From Bacillota bacterium (GTDB lineage: Bacteria > Bacillota > Clostridia > Lachnospirales > Lachnospiraceae), in NCBI GenBank assembly GCA_023460575.1, contig JAEWPQ010000092.1, positions 1 to 27,145 of the forward strand: a stretch of DNA of 27,145 nucleotides. The letters are read 5' to 3'. A model generated the notes under the pieces. That model did not search any database. It saw nothing but the letters and a program-made list of their open reading frames with translations, and was not told the origin of the DNA. Of this stretch, positions 7,396 to 15,069 are shown in pieces (positions within the stretch are counted from its first letter, which is position 1; the number at the start of each line of letters is the position of its first letter). A program made the translations under genes and the position numbers.

Positions 7396-7464
7396 CTATT
7401 GAAAAAAGAAGGGCTTTCATGGTTTCATTATAGAATGAAATCAACAAAAGCCCTTCTTCAATAG
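7396..7464 (-). promoter_or_regulatory. Hairpin with U-run in the L25 leader, possible attenuator
   Basis: Arms 7406-7417 and 7447-7458 form a perfect 12-bp stem. An inner perfect stem lies at 7423-7429/7434-7440 with loop ATAG. On the minus strand the stem is followed directly by a U6 tract (A-run at 7402-7407), so it is a strong intrinsic terminator about 45-50 nt before the L25 start. Outside the U-run a further 7-bp stem (7396-7402/7458-7464) can form. It sits between the predicted promoter and the gene, so expression of rplY would require antitermination or partial readthrough. Confidence 0.7.
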
Positions 7465-7491
7465 ACGGTTCTTTTTTATTCAAGTGATATA

Positions 7492-7520
7492 AGTATATCA
7501 CATATGCCGGAGAAAAGCAA
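7492..7520 (-). promoter_or_regulatory. Promoter of the L25 gene
   Basis: On the minus strand TTGCTT (complement of 7515-7520) and TATACT (complement of 7492-7497) are 17 nt apart, with TGA just before the -10 (extended -10). Transcription should start near 7485. Confidence 0.65.
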
Positions 7521-7594
7521 ATCTATTAATTGTAATATCTGCTGTTTGTGAGAAAATTTTTTATGTTATGTAAAAAAAACAGTTATTTTTTGCG

Positions 7595-7622
7595 TTGACA
7601 ACAAAAAATTATATGCTAAAAT
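7595..7622 (+). promoter_or_regulatory. Promoter of the valine T-box leader
   Basis: A perfect -35, TTGACA, at 7595-7600 and TAAAAT at 7617-7622 with 16-nt spacing, and TGC just before the -10. Transcription should start near 7629, just before T-box stem I. Confidence 0.75.
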
Positions 7623-7644
7623 AAGGATAACAAACACAGACAAA

Positions 7645-7927
7645 AGCGTTGACGAGGAGGAGTACATGCGATTCCGGATGGACAGAGAGAAGATGGCTGG
7701 TGAAAATCTTCGTGATGGGAGCATGGAAGTAGCCTTTGAGCTTTGGATTGAACGGATATAATCCAATTAGACTCCAACGGAGATTCCCACCGTTATCAGG
7801 GGAAGCGATATCGGTAGAGATTTTTCGTCTTCCCGTATTGTATTGAGAGCAGAAAATCATTTCTGAATTTAGGTGGTACCGCGGACACGTTAATTCGCCC
7901 TAAGCATAGCTTGGGGCGTATTTTTTT
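7645..7927 (+). promoter_or_regulatory. T-box riboswitch leader (valine) of valS
   Basis: A complete T-box leader. The stem I AGTA motif lies at 7661-7664. In the specifier loop a GAA is followed by GTA at 7729-7731, a valine codon, in agreement with the gene. The T-box sequence is at 7871-7884 with TGGT at 7874-7877. The terminator has arms 7896-7904/7910-7918 (one wobble) and a T-run ending at 7927. It senses the ratio of charged to uncharged tRNA-Val. Confidence 0.93.
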
Positions 7928-7964
7928 GTCTGTTTTGGAGTAAAAATTACAGGAGGTATCCATC

Positions 7965-10337
7965 ATGGATAAGAAGTATGATTTTCAAAAATCAGAGAAG
8001 CAGTTCACAGAGTTCTGGGAAGAAAATGAAATTTACAAGTACAGACAGGGGAAGGAACGGCCTGTTTATTCTATTGATACGCCGCCGCCAACTGTCAGCG
8101 GCAAGCTTCATATCGGTCATGTATTTTCTTATACGCAGGCTGAAATAATTGCCAGATTTAAACGTATGCAGGGATATGATGTATTCTATCCGCTGGGCTT
8201 TGATGACAATGGTCTTCCGACAGAACGGCTGGTGGAGCGGGATAGGAAGATCAGGGCCGGACAACTGCCCAGAAGTCAGTTTCGGAATGTTTGTGTGGAG
8301 ACGATTGAGAAGTATGAAAATGATTTCACAGGTCTTTTTAAAAAACTGGGATTCAGCGTAGACTGGGATTTGAGCTATCAGACAGTCTCTTTGCTGTCCC
8401 AGAAAGTTTCCCAGAGATCATTTCTTAATCTGGTAAAAATGAAAAAGGCGTACAGGAAGGAGTCGCCTGTTTTATGGTGCACGCAGTGCCAGACCTCCAT
8501 TGCACAGGCGGAGCTGGAAACCAGAGACTTAGAATCCAGTTTTCACTATCTGAATTTTAAAACGTCACTGGGAGATTTACTGATTGCAACCACCAGACCG
8601 GAGCTTTTATATGGCTGTGTATGCGTGTTTGTTCATCCGGATGATGAAAGATACCGTAAATTTATTGGGGAGACAGCCAGAGTTCCCTTATACGATTTTG
8701 AGATACCGATTATGGCAGATGAAATGGTGTCTATGGAAAAAGGAACAGGTGCTGTTATGTGCGCAACCTTTGGAGACACTGCAGATGTATCGTGGTACCA
8801 GACACATCATCTTCCTTATAAAAAGATAATTCTTCCTGACGGAACCATAAGCGGCGAAGTTCCCTATATAGGTGGAATGGAAATCAGCCTGGCGAGACGG
8901 ACCATAGCGGAAGAATTAAAAAACAGGAATCTCCTTGTAAGGCAGGAGGCAGTTTCCCATAGTGTTGCAGTCCATGAACGGTGCGGCAGTGCAGTAGAGA
9001 TCATTCCTTCCAATCAATGGTATATCGATGTATTGTCTGAAAAGGACAGATTTTTAAAGGCAGCTGATGAGATCAGCTGGCATCCGGCTTATATGAAGAA
9101 ACGATATCAGATATGGGTGGAGAATTTAAAATGGGACTGGTGCATTTCCAGGCAGAGGTATTTCGGAGTTCCATTTCCGGTCTGGTATTGTAAGGATTGC
9201 AAAGAACCTGTCTTTGCAGAGGAAGACCAGCTGCCGGTAAATCCAATGGAAGAAATGCCCCGGAAGGCATGCAGCTGCGGTTGCAGACAGTTCCTGCCGG
9301 AAGAAGCAGTTTTTGATACCTGGGCGACATCATCCGTAACCCCTTTCATCAATGCCGGATATGGTGAGGACTATGACAGAAGCAGTGAAATTCTGCCCAT
9401 GGGGATGAGAAATCAGGCTCATGAGATTATTCGTACCTGGGCGTTTTATACCATTGTAAAAAGCCTCTACCATACTGGGAAAACTCCCTGGAAGGATATT
9501 ATGATCAGCGGTTTTGTAATGGCAAAACCAGGAGAGAAGATCAGTAAATCCAAAAACAATGGATCAGAATCGCCTCTGGCTCTTATTGAAATGCATTCGG
9601 CTGATGCTATCCGGTATTGGGCAGCCAGCAATAAGCTGGGGACAGATACATTTTTCAGCGAAGATGAAATGAAGGTATCCAGGAGATTTTTGACAAAGCT
9701 TTACAATGCGGCAAAATTTGCAATCTTACAACTGGGGGATTATGAAAAGAAAGAAGAGTTTAATCCGGAAAATCTGCTTCCCATTGACCGGTGGATGTTA
9801 GAGCGTGTAAATGAAACCACCGGTATTGTAAAGGTGCTTTTAGACGATTTTGAGATTGGTCAGGCAAGACTTGAAATTGATGAACTGTTCTGGAAAGATT
9901 TTTGTGATTACTATATTGAAATCGCAAAAGAACGCCTCTATCAGCCGGAAAAGCATGGCGTAAAGGAACGATATTCAGGGCAATATGCTCTGTATCACAG
10001 CCTGCTTGGTATATTAAAGCTGTATGCAGTTTATACCCCTTTCATAACAGAGTATATTTACCAGGACTTTTATCGGAACCATGAGAAAAATTTGTCCATT
10101 CACCAGATGATGTGGGACAGGAAAGAAGCCAATAAGACTTATCTGGAATTTGGGGAGCAGGTAAAAGAGCTGATTGGGGTGGTTCGCAGAGAAAAGACAG
10201 AAAAACAATTGTCTATGAAAGATGAAATTCCAGTGCTGATTATTACCAGCCCTAAAAGATTTCGGGAATTTTTTAAAGCTACCCAGCTGGATATCCAGGT
10301 CTGTACCAGTGCGAAAAAGGTTATTTTAAGGAGCTGA
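7965..10337 (+). CDS. valS: Valyl-tRNA synthetase, short archaeal/rickettsial-type
   Basis: A class I synthetase of 790 residues, shorter than the roughly 880 of the usual bacterial ValRS. HIGH is at 49-52 (GKLHIGH) after the SIDTPPPTVSG signature, and the KMSKS counterpart is KISKS at about 525-529. An editing domain lies at about 190-340 (ATTRPELL, GTGAVM). Cys pairs at 172/175 and 409/412 with CSCGC near 437 look like zinc sites. The C-terminus ends soon after the anticodon-binding domain, without the long coiled-coil arm of bacterial ValRS. The wording DDNGLPTERLVE and the missing arm point to the archaeal/rickettsial form, which some Clostridia carry beside a normal ValRS. AGGAGG precedes the ATG, and a valine T-box controls it. 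Confidence 0.9.
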   Translation: MDKKYDFQKSEKQFTEFWEENEIYKYRQGKERPVYSIDTPPPTVSGKLHIGHVFSYTQAEIIARFKRMQGYDVFYPLGFDDNGLPTERLVERDRKIRAGQLPRSQFRNVCVETIEKYENDFTGLFKKLGFSVDWDLSYQTVSLLSQKVSQRSFLNLVKMKKAYRKESPVLWCTQCQTSIAQAELETRDLESSFHYLNFKTSLGDLLIATTRPELLYGCVCVFVHPDDERYRKFIGETARVPLYDFEIPIMADEMVSMEKGTGAVMCATFGDTADVSWYQTHHLPYKKIILPDGTISGEVPYIGGMEISLARRTIAEELKNRNLLVRQEAVSHSVAVHERCGSAVEIIPSNQWYIDVLSEKDRFLKAADEISWHPAYMKKRYQIWVENLKWDWCISRQRYFGVPFPVWYCKDCKEPVFAEEDQLPVNPMEEMPRKACSCGCRQFLPEEAVFDTWATSSVTPFINAGYGEDYDRSSEILPMGMRNQAHEIIRTWAFYTIVKSLYHTGKTPWKDIMISGFVMAKPGEKISKSKNNGSESPLALIEMHSADAIRYWAASNKLGTDTFFSEDEMKVSRRFLTKLYNAAKFAILQLGDYEKKEEFNPENLLPIDRWMLERVNETTGIVKVLLDDFEIGQARLEIDELFWKDFCDYYIEIAKERLYQPEKHGVKERYSGQYALYHSLLGILKLYAVYTPFITEYIYQDFYRNHEKNLSIHQMMWDRKEANKTYLEFGEQVKELIGVVRREKTEKQLSMKDEIPVLIITSPKRFREFFKATQLDIQVCTSAKKVILRS

Positions 10338-10371
10338 ATGGTTCTGAGAAAAGTTTGAGGTTGCGTAAATT

Positions 10372-10442
10372 CTCCATCCGCTGTAGTCTTATCTATATAG
10401 TATTAGAAATGGAAAGGTGAGTCCGAAATGGAACGGATGGAG
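10372..10442 (+). repeat. 9-bp inverted repeat spanning the methyltransferase start, then T7
   Basis: CTCCATCCG at 10372-10380 is perfectly complementary to 10434-10442, which lies inside codons 3-5 of the methyltransferase gene and is followed within 2 nt by a T7 run. The 53-nt loop contains the ribosome binding site and ATG. It may be a translation-blocking or terminator-like fold, or chance. Confidence 0.35.
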
Positions 10443-11072
10443 GATTTTTTTGCGGCACGGGTTGACGAGTATGAGGAACACATGCTTTCTGGTGTAGAGG
10501 GATGTGAGCAGGCGTATACACTGATCCCATCTCTTCTCCCTGTGTCATGCAGTAAATTACTGGATCTGGGGTGCGGAACAGGTCTGGAACTGAAACAGAT
10601 TTTTAAAATATTTCCAGATCTTTCTGTCACAGGGGTTGATTTAACCAGGGAAATGCTTAATAAATTGAAACACAATTTTCCGGACAGGAACATTAATTTA
10701 ATATGCAAAAGTTATTTCGATGTTGATTTGAAAACGGAAGAGTATGACTGTGCAATATCTTTTCAGACAATGCATCATTTTAACCATGAAGCAAAGATCG
10801 GTTTATATCAAAAAATTTTTAGCGCTCTGAAGGATCATGGACGCTACCTTGAATGCGACTACATGGTTGAGAATCAGGATGAGGAGGACTTTTACTTTGC
10901 CGAAAATAAAAGGATCAGAAAAGAGCTGAATATTCCTGAAGGGGAATATTATCATTTTGATACACCGTGTACTGTTGCAAATCAGATTTCAATGCTAAGG
11001 CAGAGCGGATTTAACAGAGTAGAATCTGTATTCCGCATGGGACAGACTGGTATTCTTGCTGCATATAAATAA
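10428..11072 (+). CDS. Class I SAM-dependent methyltransferase
   Basis: A small methyltransferase of 214 residues. Motif I is LLDLGCGTG (about 44-52), the acidic residue at the end of strand 2 is Asp71 (VTGVDLT), and motif IV-like YDCAISFQTMHHF is at about 106-118. The C-terminal half resembles UbiE/methyltransf_11-type enzymes with a cap. The substrate cannot be predicted; the neighbourhood rich in drug-modifying genes makes a small-molecule acceptor possible. GAAAGGTGAG lies upstream. It follows valS after 90 nt without a clear terminator, so it may be read from the valine T-box transcript. Confidence 0.85.
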   Translation: MERMEDFFAARVDEYEEHMLSGVEGCEQAYTLIPSLLPVSCSKLLDLGCGTGLELKQIFKIFPDLSVTGVDLTREMLNKLKHNFPDRNINLICKSYFDVDLKTEEYDCAISFQTMHHFNHEAKIGLYQKIFSALKDHGRYLECDYMVENQDEEDFYFAENKRIRKELNIPEGEYYHFDTPCTVANQISMLRQSGFNRVESVFRMGQTGILAAYK

Positions 11073-11099
11073 TCAGGCGGCCAGAATCAGGAAAAACGA

Positions 11100-11128
11100 T
11101 TGACAGATATTACCAAATAGGATAATAT
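11100..11128 (+). promoter_or_regulatory. Promoter of the ABC exporter leader
   Basis: A perfect TTGACA at 11100-11105 and TAATAT at 11123-11128, 17 nt apart. Transcription should start near 11135, giving a leader of about 360 nt. Confidence 0.65.
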
Positions 11129-11160
11129 CAGATTATCATAAAGAAAAGAGAGGTATTTGC

Positions 11161-11199
11161 ATGTTACGTGTGTCAGTATTGGAGATCGCAACTAATTAA
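11161..11199 (+). CDS. 12-codon leader peptide 1 of the ABC operon
   Basis: A short ORF (MLRVSVLEIATN, then TAA) with GAGAGG at 11148-11153, 7 nt before the ATG, and a strong promoter upstream. It has the position of a stalling leader peptide. No known arrest motif was recognised. Translation is not shown. Confidence 0.5.
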   Translation: MLRVSVLEIATN

Positions 11200-11222
11200 A
11201 TAGTTGAAAAGGAAAGACGAAG

Positions 11223-11270
11223 ATGCTTTATGCGATTGGTCTGCCCTTTTTCGGCTGCTATGCCGATTAA
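11223..11270 (+). CDS. 15-codon leader peptide 2 of the ABC operon
   Basis: A short ORF (MLYAIGLPFFGCYAD, then TAA) with AAGGAAAG about 8 nt upstream of the ATG. It encodes both copies of the arm that can pair with the region before the exporter ribosome binding site: one copy is inside it and the second overlaps its stop codon. Its translation or stalling would directly change leader folding. Confidence 0.5.
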   Translation: MLYAIGLPFFGCYAD

Positions 11271-11351
11271 TCTGCCTTACTGAATGCTTGACTTTTGCAC
11301 TGCGAAAGCGCATACCTTCCAAATATATGTCTGTATCAGACGGACTTTTTG

Positions 11352-11382
11352 AAAGCATAACGGTAATGTTATGCTTTTTTTT
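11352..11382 (+). terminator. Perfect intrinsic terminator in the ABC operon leader
   Basis: A perfect 10-bp stem (11352-11361/11368-11377) with a 6-nt loop and a T8 run ending at 11382, followed by GTC and a second T7 run. It lies about 115 nt before the first exporter gene, so the operon needs antitermination unless another promoter exists. Confidence 0.85.
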
Positions 11383-11495
11383 GTCTTTTTTTAGAAATCT
11401 GTCTGGGAGCAGATCTTATTTGAGATCGCAAAAGCTTATGCCTGTGGGGCAGATGAATCGGTGGTCATTTTTTATTTATTAAAAGGGGAAAAGGC

Positions 11496-12482
11496 ATGGA
11501 TATCATTAAAACTGCAGGATTAACAAAGAATTACAGGAGATTTAAGAAACAGACGGGTATTATAGGAAGCATTAAGGGACTTGTGAGACGGGAATACGAA
11601 GTGAAACAGGCAGTGAGCAACTTGGATCTTACGATCAGGGAAGGAGAGTTTGTGGGTATGATCGGTCCCAATGGAGCAGGAAAAACAACTCTGATTAAAA
11701 TGCTTACGGGAATCATTGCGCCCACTAACGGTTTCTTAAGTGTATTGGGGTATTATCCCAACGATTTAGAACATGAATTTAAACAGCAGTATGCAGTCGT
11801 TATGGGGCAGAAGAGCCAGCTCTTCTTTGAACTGACGGTGGAAGATACGCTTCGGCTGTTCAAAGAAATCTATGGGTTGCCGGAAGAGGAATACCAGGCT
11901 TCCAGGGATTATTTTGTAAATCTGTTTCAGGTGCAGGAGCTGATGCATGTACAGGTCAGGACGCTGTCACTTGGGGAACGTATGAAGATGGAACTGATTG
12001 CTGCACTGCTCCACAATCCGAAGATTATTTTCTTAGATGAACCGACGATTGGGTTAGATGCAGTGGCATCCAAACAGATCCGGGGATTTTTAGCGGAAAT
12101 TAATGAAAGAAAGGGGACTACGATTATACTTACTTCCCACTATATGGAGGACATTAAGGCATTGTGCAAACGGTCAATTGTAATCAATCATGGATGTAAA
12201 ATCTATGATGGTGATACAGAAAAGCTTTTTGAGCGGTTCCAGAAGTATAAAAAAATAACAGTTACATTTCAGGAACCAACTTCGCTTCCAAAGTTTCAGT
12301 CTGAAGCACGGATTATGGAACAGACACCTTATAAGAAGGTAATCATGGTACCGAAAGAAAATGCCCCGGGCTTACTGGGAGAACTTATGAGTTTAATGCC
12401 CAGTGACATATCCGTGGAAGAGGAGGAAATTGGTACCGTGGTGGAGAGAATTTATCAGGAAGGGGGAAATGGAATTGCGTAA
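11496..12482 (+). CDS. ABC exporter ATP-binding protein (COG4586-like)
   Basis: The ATPase subunit of an ABC-2-type exporter, 328 residues. Walker A GPNGAGKT is at 57-64, the Q-loop at about 105 (MGQKSQL), the signature LSLGERMK at 157-164, Walker B IIFLDEPT at 177-184, and the switch His at about 215 (TSHYM). A C-terminal domain of about 90 residues follows. The unusual GERMKMELIAALLHNP wording and the linked pair of 266-residue permeases match the COG4586/4587/3694 set. AAAAGGGG lies before the ATG. The substrate is unknown: some such sets give resistance to antimicrobials, others are undefined. The attenuator-like leader favours a translation-drug response. Confidence 0.92.
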   Translation: MDIIKTAGLTKNYRRFKKQTGIIGSIKGLVRREYEVKQAVSNLDLTIREGEFVGMIGPNGAGKTTLIKMLTGIIAPTNGFLSVLGYYPNDLEHEFKQQYAVVMGQKSQLFFELTVEDTLRLFKEIYGLPEEEYQASRDYFVNLFQVQELMHVQVRTLSLGERMKMELIAALLHNPKIIFLDEPTIGLDAVASKQIRGFLAEINERKGTTIILTSHYMEDIKALCKRSIVINHGCKIYDGDTEKLFERFQKYKKITVTFQEPTSLPKFQSEARIMEQTPYKKVIMVPKENAPGLLGELMSLMPSDISVEEEEIGTVVERIYQEGGNGIA

Positions 12483-13269
12483 ATACCTGGAAATTATTAA
12501 AATTTTTATAAAGACCCAGCTTGCCTGGCGGGGAGATGCGGTGATTCAGATTCTGTTTACTCTGACTAAAATTTTATTTGCCTGTCTGCTGTGGGGAACG
12601 ATATTTAATGACCGGGTTGAGGTGGCCGGGTTTACAATAAACAGCATGCTGTCTTATTATATTATCAGCTCTTTTCTTAGTCAGCTGGATATGTCCTCCC
12701 GTGTGAGCAGAGAGATCAGCCAAAGAATCAGAAATGGGACCTTTTCCAAATATATGGTCCTTCCTGTAAATATACAGGGTTATTTTATCGCCATGGAAAT
12801 GGGAGTCGTGCTTTTTTATCTCTTCATGGATTTCATGACATCAGTCATCTGGATTTTCGTATTTCGTATCAGGTTTGTATTTGTGCCAGACCCTGCTGCT
12901 CTGGCAGGAGCAGTGATTTTGATTCTTCTTGGGCTTTTTTTTATGTTTCAGTTAAATTACTATCTGGGTCTGCTCACATTGAAATACGAGGAAATAGGAA
13001 CATTTCTGATGATTAAAGACAATCTGGTGGCTTTTGTTACGGGAAGCATTATCCCACTTGCTTTGCTGCCGGAAGGGTTTGTCACGGTTATGAAGGCGTT
13101 TCCATTTTATTATGTGACATATCTGCCTTCCATGCTGCTTATCGGAAGGCTTAAGGGAGAACTGGGAATGGGACTTTTGGTTCTTTCCTGCTGGTGCGTT
13201 ATTCTACAAGCAGTCATTCATGTTACGTGGTATAATTACAGGATTAAGTATGATGGGGCGGGTATATAA
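12469..13269 (+). CDS. ABC-2 type permease, first subunit (COG4587-like)
   Basis: A membrane protein of 266 residues with about six hydrophobic segments. The cytoplasmic N-terminus is MELRKYLEIIKIF, and the amphipathic SREISQRIRNGTFSKYM stretch after the first pair of helices is typical of this family. The ATG at 12469 was chosen because AGGAAGGGGG lies just upstream; an in-frame ATG at 12403 is deep inside the ATPase gene. It overlaps the ATPase gene by 14 nt and its TAA overlaps the next ATG (TAATG), so the three genes are translationally coupled. Confidence 0.88.
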   Translation: MELRKYLEIIKIFIKTQLAWRGDAVIQILFTLTKILFACLLWGTIFNDRVEVAGFTINSMLSYYIISSFLSQLDMSSRVSREISQRIRNGTFSKYMVLPVNIQGYFIAMEMGVVLFYLFMDFMTSVIWIFVFRIRFVFVPDPAALAGAVILILLGLFFMFQLNYYLGLLTLKYEEIGTFLMIKDNLVAFVTGSIIPLALLPEGFVTVMKAFPFYYVTYLPSMLLIGRLKGELGMGLLVLSCWCVILQAVIHVTWYNYRIKYDGAGI

Positions 13270-14069
13270 TGGGAAGAATGAAAAGAAATTTACGGGTGGT
13301 AAGAGTATTAATAGATATGCGGCTGCAGAATTTGATGATGTTCCGGCTCAGCTTTTTCGGCCCTTTTTTTGTCGACAGCTGTGTATTCCTGATTCAGTTG
13401 TGTGTGTTCCAGGCAGTTTATTCCAATGTGGACCGGATCGGAACATGGGGAAAGGGTCAGATGATTCTTTATATTGGGACATTTTCCATGATTAATGCTT
13501 TAAATATGGTGATATATTTTTTCGGAATTAATAATATCCCGGATAAAATTAAGAGTGGAGATATGGATCTGTATCTGACTAAACCGGTAAGTCCTTTGCT
13601 GCGGCTGACCTTTGAACGGATTAATCCGGGGTCTGTTCCGCTCCTTCTTTTAAGCGGAGTAATCATTGCTTATGGGATTAAAGAGGGCGGAATAAAGGTC
13701 ACTCCTTTTCTGGTACTTGGATATGTGTTCTGGGTGGCGGTTATGACCGTGTTATATTATCTGGTTGAAGTATTGATTCGCTCCCTTTCGTTTTTTATCT
13801 TATCCAGTGGAAATGCAGTGATACTGGAGGAGGCAGGACTTACCTTATGCATGCAGCTGCCGGGAATTGTGTTTTATGGATTTTACAAAGTAATTTTTTA
13901 TATGATTCTGCCTTATGGGATCATGGCAACCCTGCCGGTTCAGTTTCTCACAGCAGAGCTGACTGCAGGCGGTGCTGTGTGGGGAATATCAGTTGCAGTG
14001 TTTTTTACGCTGCTGACGGCTTTTGTGTGGAAGCATGGGATTCGGCATTATAACAGCGCAAGTTCGTAA
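13269..14069 (+). CDS. ABC-2 type permease, second subunit (COG3694-like)
   Basis: A second 266-residue membrane subunit with about six hydrophobic segments. The cytoplasmic IKSGDMDLYLTKPVSPLLRL segment is characteristic of ABC2_membrane_6 proteins. It presumably forms a heterodimer with the first permease and works with the upstream ATPase. It starts on the stop codon of its partner. Confidence 0.88.
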   Translation: MGRMKRNLRVVRVLIDMRLQNLMMFRLSFFGPFFVDSCVFLIQLCVFQAVYSNVDRIGTWGKGQMILYIGTFSMINALNMVIYFFGINNIPDKIKSGDMDLYLTKPVSPLLRLTFERINPGSVPLLLLSGVIIAYGIKEGGIKVTPFLVLGYVFWVAVMTVLYYLVEVLIRSLSFFILSSGNAVILEEAGLTLCMQLPGIVFYGFYKVIFYMILPYGIMATLPVQFLTAELTAGGAVWGISVAVFFTLLTAFVWKHGIRHYNSASS

Positions 14070-14084
14070 AAGGAGAAATGAAAG

Positions 14085-14960
14085 ATGAAAGACAGTTACG
14101 TGTTAAGAAAAGGATATCAGGATGAGGAAGGGGCGAGGAAGAGTTTTAACCGGCTTGCAGGTCAGATATTTGGTCTGGACTTTGAAAAATGGTATCAGAG
14201 CGGTTACTGGAAGGACAATTATATTCCTTATTCGATTCTGGAAGGGCATGAGGTCCTTGCAAATGTTTCGGTAAGCCCCATGTTATTTTTAGAAAATGGG
14301 GAGCCGAAGCATTACATACAGCTGGGGACGGTAATGACCTGCAAATCCTGCCGCAATCAGGGTCTGATCAGACAGCTGATTCAGGAAATCCAAAAAGATT
14401 ATGAAGGAAAGGCAGACGGCTGGTTTTTATTTGCAAATGAAAGTGTGCTGGATTTTTATCCGAAGTTTGGTTTTAGAAGATCAGATGAGTTCGAATATGT
14501 AAAAGATGTGAGTATTAATACGGATGCAACTGCGGTAAAAGTTCAGTTAGAAGAAAAATATGATTTTTTAAGACTGCAAAAGAGTATGAAAGAAAGCTGC
14601 CCACAAAGCAGCCTATGGCTGGAAAGCCATGAGGAACTTACTATGTTTTATGCACTGGACTATATGAGAAAAAATATATATTTCCTGCCGGAGTGTGATG
14701 CATACGTCTTTGCCGGAGTTCAGAATGGACAATTGCATCTCCACCAGGTCTTTGCTCCTGAACAGGTGGATGTAAACCGGATTGCGGCTGCTTTCGGCAG
14801 AGAGGTAAAGACGCTGGTTCTGGGCTTTACTCCTATTGATAAACAGGGGTTTACATGCAGAAAGACGGGGGCAAATGATACCGTGCTGCATGTAAAAGGT
14901 TCAGCGTTAATTAGTATTGAGCGGGATTGTTTAAGAATTCCGGAACTGGCTCATACGTAA
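14085..14960 (+). CDS. Eis-like GNAT acetyltransferase
   Basis: A 291-residue protein whose N-terminal half resembles the Acetyltransf_9/Eis-type GNAT domain: LGTVMTCKSCRNQGLIRQLI (about 86-105) is the CoA-loop region and FYPKFGFRRSDE (about 125-136) the strand after it. The C-terminal half (about 150-290) is likely a second degenerate domain. Eis-type enzymes acetylate aminoglycosides or other amines; the substrate here is not predictable. It begins 15 nt after the permease gene with AAAGGAG between them, so it belongs to the exporter operon. Confidence 0.8.
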   Translation: MKDSYVLRKGYQDEEGARKSFNRLAGQIFGLDFEKWYQSGYWKDNYIPYSILEGHEVLANVSVSPMLFLENGEPKHYIQLGTVMTCKSCRNQGLIRQLIQEIQKDYEGKADGWFLFANESVLDFYPKFGFRRSDEFEYVKDVSINTDATAVKVQLEEKYDFLRLQKSMKESCPQSSLWLESHEELTMFYALDYMRKNIYFLPECDAYVFAGVQNGQLHLHQVFAPEQVDVNRIAAAFGREVKTLVLGFTPIDKQGFTCRKTGANDTVLHVKGSALISIERDCLRIPELAHT

Positions 14961-15003
14961 CGAAATGATTTGTGATAATTTTTAACAGGCACCATGAAAA
15001 AAA

Positions 15004-15032
15004 TTGACGGTTCTACTGACTGGTGATACAAT
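15004..15032 (+). promoter_or_regulatory. Promoter of the diguanylate cyclase / mntH operon
   Basis: TTGACG at 15004-15009 and TACAAT at 15027-15032, 17 nt apart. It lies 38 nt before the start of the cyclase gene. Confidence 0.7.
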
Positions 15033-15069
15033 TTCAGAATAAAAGGATCAGGAATAGCAGGAGAGACCT

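Larger units (their letters stand above)
11135..11482 (+). promoter_or_regulatory. Attenuator-like leader of the ABC exporter operon
   Basis: The leader contains two short ORFs (11161-11199 and 11223-11270), a small hairpin (11251-11255/11262-11266), a perfect terminator (11352-11382) followed by a second T7 tract, and a long-range complement: 11263-11276 pairs with 11448-11461 at 13 of 14 positions. A near copy of the left arm at 11233-11245, inside the second short ORF, can also pair with the same right arm, with one mismatch and one wobble. ATGCTT at 11223-11228 and 11284-11289 can pair with AAGCAT in the 5' arm of the terminator, a ready antiterminator. A 10-nt direct repeat (GAGATCGCAA) occurs at 11182 and 11422. 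This is what a ribosome-controlled attenuator looks like; the inducer is unknown. Confidence 0.65.

Noticed and set aside
11204..11482. 92-codon ORF in the exporter leader as a protein gene
   Set aside because: TTG start, no clear ribosome binding site, biased composition caused by the hairpin and T-tracts. Kept only as part of the leader discussion.
12403..12468. Earlier start for the first ABC permease
   Set aside because: No ribosome binding site and 80 nt inside the ATPase gene. ATG 12469 has a strong site and the family N-terminus.
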